Assembly (NCBI GenBank): GCA_905397405.1
Contig: CAJPVJ010000113.1
Coordinates: 1-39,321, forward strand
Direction: 5' to 3'
DNA from: Oppiella nova
Lineage: Eukaryota > Arthropoda > Arachnida > Sarcoptiformes > Oppiidae
Length of the DNA: 39,321 nucleotides
Shown in pieces: positions 34,901 to 39,321 of this stretch. The notes under the pieces were generated by a model. The model did no database searches, was not told where the DNA came from, and worked only from the letters and a program-made list of their open reading frames with translations. Within the stretch, counting starts at the first letter, position 1; every line of letters begins with the position of its first letter. The position numbers and the translations under genes were made by a program.

Positions 34901-37568
34901 ATAAAGTATGTATTTCGTAAAAATAAATTCACAGATAATACTGGAAATCAACGCAGAATTGGATGAATATTATGTAAAATATAATATTAAAAATACTCAT
35001 CATTTATACATAACATACATCATATTTCATGTCGTGTTTTATTTGTTTAGCACATATCTTACCATGATGAATGACCTGATTAATCAAGCGTTAAATTAAC
35101 TAATAACAAAATTGTAATTCAAGTTCGTGGTACGAGGATAGTGGAAACAATAATAGAGGCCAACCCAATTGTAATACTATAATTAAATATAACTTAAAAG
35201 AGATTTTATATATTTATATAATTATGCAATGCTAAATAAAATTAACCAACTCCCTAAATGTCCACCAAGTGAATTTTTATTTGATATATCACAAACAATT
35301 AACAATTTCATGGTAGATAACTTGTTAAATTCATGTTTACTTAATTTAGTTTATTTTAACATGATAACTGTGTGCACAACTATGGGAATTCTTTGTATGA
35401 TAGCTTGGTCATATTATGAAGGCGAAAATTATTACATAATCATTTTAGTAATAGGTTTATTAATTTTATGTTTTATTTATATATTATTGATCATTCATAT
35501 TATTATTAGAAAAAATCTAATAGTTGCCCGGATAATTTCCAAACTAAATGAATGGAAACGTAACATTCATAATAATTTTATTGTAATTAATATAACTCAT
35601 GTATAACTATAAACCCTATTTATCTATCAATATTATGTAATATATTCTAATAAAAACTCATATTAAATAACTTATTTAGTAATTATTGAGATGCCATTAA
35701 AAATTTTATAATTTATATTAATTTTGTCTGTAAATCTGAATATTTTGAATACATATTTACAAAACTAGTGACCATAGCCATTCTCATTCTAACAAACTAT
35801 AGCACGCTATTATGGTCTAATAACAAGTATCTACTTGAGTGGTTGGATTAACATGATATTCATAATATACACGCAACTATCACTGAAGTAGATAAACATT
35901 TTACGAGCTATGTTAAATAAAATGAGCCAGATGGATAAATGTCCAACGCGTAAATATTTGTTTCGTATAATTTATTAAACATTTCCTAATAAAATTTTAC
36001 TCATTTGTTTCTACTCTACAATACATACATTATATAACATTAATATAAAATAATAATCTAAGCAATTTATTATCAATGATAATTTATCATGATAAAAATT
36101 TTACTATAATTTATAATAAGAGAATTATGACATCTTTTGTCAAGTCAGTTTTGTTTGGATAGTTATGTTCTTAACGATCTTAGCTTTAGCTCAATCTTGA
36201 TCTGTAGCTTCACTTTTAAGATAAAGTTGGTTCCACACCTCAGCTCTACATTTGCTTAAAAGAATACACAGTTTAATACTAAATACAAATATTCATATCA
36301 CTGGTGTTTCATATGCTTGCTCACAAACCAGTCAACAGTGTAGGTGTACTGGTACTGCACACTCACTATTGGCTAAGCTGGGCCCAAGCAAACATTATTT
36401 AGAGCTTCAAATAAGCTATGATTTGAGCTAAAGCTGAATGTTCTAAACGACAGCTTAAGAAAAAATGTCTCAACACATAGGGTTAAGAACATAGTTTAAC
36501 TTATTCATGAAACTGATACTATTGATACTTTTAATTAGTGAATCTCAATTAGTCATTTCAATGTAGAAAATAAGGAATCGATAAATCCAATATTTTTTGA
36601 CAATATTCCAGGAATATATATTTAATTATACTATCCGCTGAATTTCAATTTTATTATTCAAAACAAAGTCCCATACTTTTATCTTAAATTTGAATTTGAT
36701 TTGATCATGATATCTTTTGTAGTTTTTGAATAATAAATTTATAACTTTTTGCGTACCTTTTTGAACACCCGTTAATACCTTGTGCGGGTTGCGGGACCAA
36801 CTGGGCAGGATTGACCAGGGTCGCCAAAGAATTAAGACCTTCCAAAGGTGTCCAGGACAAGGTCTTACCTGGATAATGAAATGACCAGGAATTGTAAAAA
36901 GAATTCTTAGCATATTGATTCACATAATTTAAAGCAAAATGGTATAAATTAATAATAAACGCACAACTTTATTTTGAGTTAATTTTGAAATCTTGTTTTA
37001 TTTTTAATTATTTATGAGTAATTTATAATTTTTATAAATTAATATATGATATAATTATCCAGCACTTTAGATACATTCTATATAATAAATATAATAAATA
37101 ATTTATCAATTAGTGAAATATTAGAATTTTCAAAATAAAATTGACTTTTATTTCTTAATTATTTTAAATATTTATGAATAATATTATATTATTAATATAG
37201 TGTTAAAATATATTGCCAAAATATATTTTGACATCATTTAAATTTATATATTAATTTTGATTTTAAACCATATTTTTAGGAATTTTAATAAAGTTTTACA
37301 TGAAAATTCAGTATTTCTAAATTTTAAGTTAATAACATTATTAATATCATACATAAAAGTCTATTAAAACGATTATTTTAAAAATTATAAAAATTCCAAA
37401 CTAACATATAATTAATAGCGTTAGTCATTCATACTGTACTTAATACATAATCATTCAATGTGACACATATATATAAATAATATAATATATAATATAATTA
37501 TTTAGGATTACAATAAACAACTTACCCATTAGAGACAATGTCAAAACTATAAAACTAAAACAATTCAT
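31966..37568 (-). CDS. Secreted four-cysteine protein, paralogue B (family unknown)
   Basis: Five exons: 37526-37568, 36779-36868, 33689-33851, 32654-32917, 31966-32206; total 801 nt, 266 residues. Exons 1, 4 and 5 are exactly as long as in paralogue A; exon 3 is one codon and exon 2 six codons shorter. All phases agree. The signal peptide is MNCFSFIVLTLSLMG. The mature cysteines are kept (SIFCSTMG, ALCLHSN, ILC, DSCDISQ) plus one extra (KQNCELF). Introns 3 and 4 are alignable with A, so the pair arose by segmental duplication. Intron 2 is 2.9 kb instead of 59 nt because it contains a TTAA-flanked insertion starting three bases after the exon 2 donor GTA, and a decayed second copy of exon 2. 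Joining exons 1-2 to 3-5 across this insertion is my inference; the alternative is two truncated copies. Confidence 0.7.
33909..33972 (-). pseudogene. Decayed duplicate of exon 2 inside intron 2 of paralogue B
   Basis: On the minus strand, TTTAATCCCCTAATTGTTTG then GGTCAATCCTG resembles exon 2 of A but has in-frame stops and deletions. It is followed on its far side by a second copy of the intron 2 sequence (TGTATTACAAATTATATAC to CTCATTACTATTAA), so exon 2 plus intron 2 had duplicated before the insertion. Confidence 0.6.
34010..34562. mobile_element. Short inverted-repeat element with about 58-bp identical ends
   Basis: The ends CGGGTGTTCAAAAAGGTACG... and its inverted copy match for about 58 bases, with weaker pairing further in (AAGATAAAAGTATGGGA on both sides). 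It is 553 bp as assembled, but one 128-bp block inside is tandemly repeated, so the real length may be about 425 bp. The bases after the right end are TTAT rather than TTAA. Confidence 0.8.
34129..34385. repeat. Tandem duplication, 128-bp period, one mismatch
   Basis: Bases 34129-34257 repeat at 34257-34385, differing only at TAGACATT versus TAAACATT. It has the same 128-bp period as three unrelated duplications elsewhere in the window. Confidence 0.9.
34890..35099 (+). CDS. Membrane-protein fragment inside the composite insertion
   Basis: A plus-strand frame reads ILEINAELDEYYVKYNIKN then a membrane span (LYITYIIFHVVFYLFSTYL) and ends MMNDLINQALN. An acceptor-like CACAG lies at its start. 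The charged segment followed by a span gives a membrane-protein look, but no family is recognised. It could be an exon of the same gene as 35229-35606 or a chance frame. Confidence 0.3.
35229..35606 (+). CDS. Two-span membrane protein ORF inside the composite insertion
   Basis: A 125-codon frame from ATG at 35229. It has a polar N-terminus (MLNKINQLPKCPPSEFLFDI), a first hydrophobic segment (SCLLNLVYFNMITVCTTMGI), the loop AWSYYEGENYY, a second strongly hydrophobic segment (IIILVIGLLILCFIYILLI) and a basic tail (ARIISKLNEWKRN). I do not recognise the family; it could be the end of a multi-span receptor. A related, decayed N-terminal sequence occurs at 35910, which supports this being derived from a real gene and not a random frame. 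Confidence 0.45.
   Translation: MLNKINQLPKCPPSEFLFDISQTINNFMVDNLLNSCLLNLVYFNMITVCTTMGILCMIAWSYYEGENYYIIILVIGLLILCFIYILLIIHIIIRKNLIVARIISKLNEWKRNIHNNFIVINITHV
35910..35978 (+). pseudogene. Decayed paralogous start of the two-span ORF
   Basis: MLNKMSQMDKCPTRKYLFRI followed by a stop matches the start of the 35229 ORF (MLNK, Q, KCP and LF shared) at an offset of 681 bases. Only about 20 codons remain. Confidence 0.55.
36161..36495. mobile_element. Imperfect fold-back element, about 335 bp
   Basis: The ends AGTTATGTTCTTAAC and GTTAAGAACATAGTT are inverted repeats with one mismatch. Inner arms AGCTTTAGCTCAATC (36183) and GATTTGAGCTAAAGCT (36420) also pair. Non-coding; nested in the composite insertion. 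Confidence 0.6.
36650..36771. mobile_element. Second right-end copy of the TTAA element
   Basis: Bases 36650-36771 are essentially identical to 34440-34562, ending at CACCCG. No matching left end adjoins it, so the partner is the left end at 34010. It abuts exon 2 of paralogue B, three bases from the exon edge. Confidence 0.85.
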
Positions 37569-37637
37569 GTCAACTATGGCTACTCTCAGGTGTGATTTTA
37601 AATTAATAACAGTATAGTTCAATGATAGCTGTAAATA

Positions 37638-37652
37638 TGTCTGACTTATATG
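37638..37652 (-). promoter_or_regulatory. TATA-box promoter of paralogue B
   Basis: On the minus strand CATATAAGTCAGACA lies about 75-85 bases upstream of the ATG at 37566-37568, matching the promoter of paralogue A in sequence and spacing. Confidence 0.55.
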
Positions 37653-39002
37653 TTATTGCAAAAACATCTCAAATACCATATGCTTATTTAAAATTGTTGC
37701 TAATAATTTAAAAACTAATTAAGGTTATAAAAGATTTGTAATAAAGAGTTTGACCGAAAGTTTTATGAGTTTATTGAAATCAAAAAATTAAATCCAAACG
37801 ACTTATTAAACCGAAATAGTGGTGAAGCCATTCCTCATGTTTGGCATCGATTCTTAAAAAAAAGTTTAATTCATAACAAATGCAACAATACTCTGATTCG
37901 CGTAGACATCAGTTTTCAAATGTAATTCATTAGTGAAATATTTTCTCATATCTTATAACATCTTAATAACATTTAGGTTATTATCATGTATGTTATTATT
38001 AATTTAATATTACATATTATATTTAATTCAAAATTTATTATCAATTAACTATATTGCATGTATATAACGTATCAATAGATAAAAACTGCATCTTTTTTAT
38101 AACTAAAAAACTGTAACTTTTAAATAAAATAATTCTGAATTTCATATCATTTGAAAGCCTGACTTATAATAGAGTAAAATATGAGAAAATAAATTCAATC
38201 TAAACAGTATTCAATAAATAATGACAATTAAACGAGAGGTAGTTTTGAAAAGGGTTGTGACAATTTTTCCCATTGAAAAGCATTGTTAAAGCACTGATAT
38301 TTCACGTGTTTTGGTTACAGCACTAAAACCCATGTATTTTCTCATAGAGCTTAACATTGTGTCACAAGGGGTTTAAAAAGTGCCTCTCGTTTAATTGTCA
38401 TTATTTATTGAATACTGTTTAGATTGAATTTATTTTCTCATATTTTACTCTATTATAGTCAGGCTTTCAAATGATATGAAACTCTCAGAATTATTTTATT
38501 TAAAAGTTACAGTTTTTTAGTTATAAAAAAGATGCAGTTTTTATCTATTGATACGTTACAAGCAATACAGTATTATACTTAGAATTAGGTTCAAGGTCTA
38601 GTGTAAAAGTTCTTATAGATTAGGGATTTTCGGGTAAAGTACCCTCGTATTATAATAATACAATATGGGTAGTACAATATGATTATCGTATGGCATGTAA
38701 TAAAGTATAAATACTAGTATTCTAACAGTATAAATTTATTGTATTATATTAAATATCATTTCATATTAAATCAATTTTATTTTAATATTTCATTTGCATT
38801 ACTAATCATTACAATAGATGAACAAGTTATTTATTAAATATGGCAAATAAAAACACATTAATATAATAAATCAAACTATTACATTATTAAATGTCTGAAT
38901 AATTCATTAATATTATAATATTACAAGTTTTATTTTTGTCATAAATTTATTAAATATTGTTAGTTTTATAAAAGTTAATCACCCAATATTTATTGACCTT
39001 TA
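37653..39002. other. Intergenic region with a large fold-back
   Basis: Apart from the fold-back at 38065-38558 it is A/T-rich with no recognisable gene. Confidence 0.5.
38065..38558. mobile_element. Large fold-back element with about 175-bp arms
   Basis: Arms 38065-38239 and 38383-38558 are reverse complements over almost their whole length, with a few small indels (for example TTCTGAATTTC versus TTCTGAGAGTTTC). The loop is 143 nt. No coding capacity and no clear target duplication. It fits a non-autonomous inverted-repeat transposon and would form a long RNA hairpin if transcribed. Confidence 0.85.
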
Positions 39003-39211
39003 TCAGTTTTTGAAAAACTTTTGCCACGCTCTTAAGTGTCGTACCAGTACTGAATCACCGCTCGCGTAAATAGGATGTTTCGGGGCGATCATATTTTGCC
39101 ATATTGCAACATCTTCGTGAGCCTGGTAATTTTAATGGACATATAATTGATTAAGTGACATTTTCCAAATTAATACCGTATACTGAGAGCGATAAGGACC
39201 GAATCCGGGCA
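39003..39211 (-). CDS. 3' end of a probable Rieske-type oxygenase (Neverland/DAF-36/KshA-like)
   Basis: The last exon is 39003-39122 (40 codons with stop, acceptor TTACCAG). It reads AHEDVAIWQNMIAPKHPIY, then a SGDSVLVRHLRAWQKFF-type ending. The E-D-x-x-I-W motif followed by a Pro-containing loop, an acidic residue and R-x-W-x-x-F-F near the C-terminus is the usual ending of Rieske oxygenases of the steroid class (3-ketosteroid 9-alpha-hydroxylase; in animals Neverland/DAF-36, which act on cholesterol). A likely preceding 35-nt exon (39177-39211, PGFGPYRSQYT) joins by a 54-nt intron in matching phase. The Rieske and iron-binding domains would lie outside the window, so the assignment rests on the tail only. 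Base use here is clearly less A/T-rich than its flanks. Confidence 0.5.
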
Positions 39212-39321
39212 CTGAATTAGTTAATTTTCTCCACAATTTATTGTCCAAAAATTATAATCAACACCTTAAATTAATAATTGAATGTATATCTATTAATTAA
39301 AGTCATCGGTTGTGATCAAAA

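Larger units (their letters stand above)
34006..36775. mobile_element. 2.76-kb TTAA-flanked composite insertion
   Basis: The left boundary is TTAA (34006-34009) then CGGGTGTTCAAAAAGGTACG; the right boundary is the inverted form ending CACCCG (36771) then TTAA (36772-36775). Removing 34010-36775 restores the intron 2 sequence CTATTAATACC seen in paralogue A, so these are the true insertion edges. Inside are one short element with both ends (34010-34562), a second right end (36650-36771), a fold-back (36161-36495) and membrane-protein ORFs. TTAA targets are typical of the piggyBac superfamily, but no transposase is present, and the terminal CGGG is not the usual piggyBac end, so the superfamily is unresolved. 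Confidence 0.7.

Noticed and set aside
36626-36913. Minus-strand 95-codon frame joining exon 2 to the element end
   Set aside because: It mixes exon 2 in a wrong frame with the terminal repeat of the TTAA element; the real exon ends at the GTATTAA donor.

Overview
The window is AT-rich eukaryotic nuclear DNA (long A/T intergenic stretches, GT-AG introns, many only 50-100 nt). Its one clearly identifiable gene, synaptotagmin 1, carries arthropod-type sequence. A chelicerate, probably a small mite, is my inference; nothing here proves the species. No rRNA, tRNA, CRISPR or bacterial operon structure was seen.

Layout. (1) 1-662, minus: 5' part of a secreted cysteine-rich protein gene of unknown function, running off the left edge. 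(2) 3146-4286, minus: a secreted proline-rich, cysteine-free protein with a 66-nt in-frame intron. (3) 6662-19449, plus: a complete synaptotagmin 1 gene (vesicle Ca2+ sensor for neurotransmitter release), nine exons plus a second near-identical copy of exon 2. (4) 21608-21934, minus: a Pmp3/UPF0057 small membrane protein with a His/Pro-rich tail. (5) About 24650-26190, minus: broken pieces of a multi-pass membrane protein, possibly chemoreceptor-like, next to fold-back elements. (6) 27480-30073 and 31966-37568, minus: two paralogous five-exon genes for a secreted, probably helical, four-cysteine protein that I cannot assign to a family, plus decayed relics. Intron 2 of the second gene holds a 2.76-kb TTAA-flanked insertion whose ends are matching terminal repeats and which carries membrane-protein ORFs. 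(7) 39003-39211, minus: the 3' end of a probable Rieske-type oxygenase (Neverland/DAF-36/KshA-like) running off the right edge.

The second layer is mobile DNA and assembly. At least seven fold-back or inverted-repeat structures lie between 24.5 and 38.6 kb. Four unrelated tandem duplications share a period of exactly 128 bp, and all three single-N positions are flanked on both sides by identical sequence (50, 77 and 51 bp). Both patterns look like untrimmed contig overlaps (127-mer plus one base for the first class), not biology. They bear directly on whether the duplicated synaptotagmin exon is real.

The most novel biological content is the unassigned secreted four-cysteine family with a conserved TATA-containing promoter, and the composite TTAA element sitting three bases from a splice junction in one of its members.
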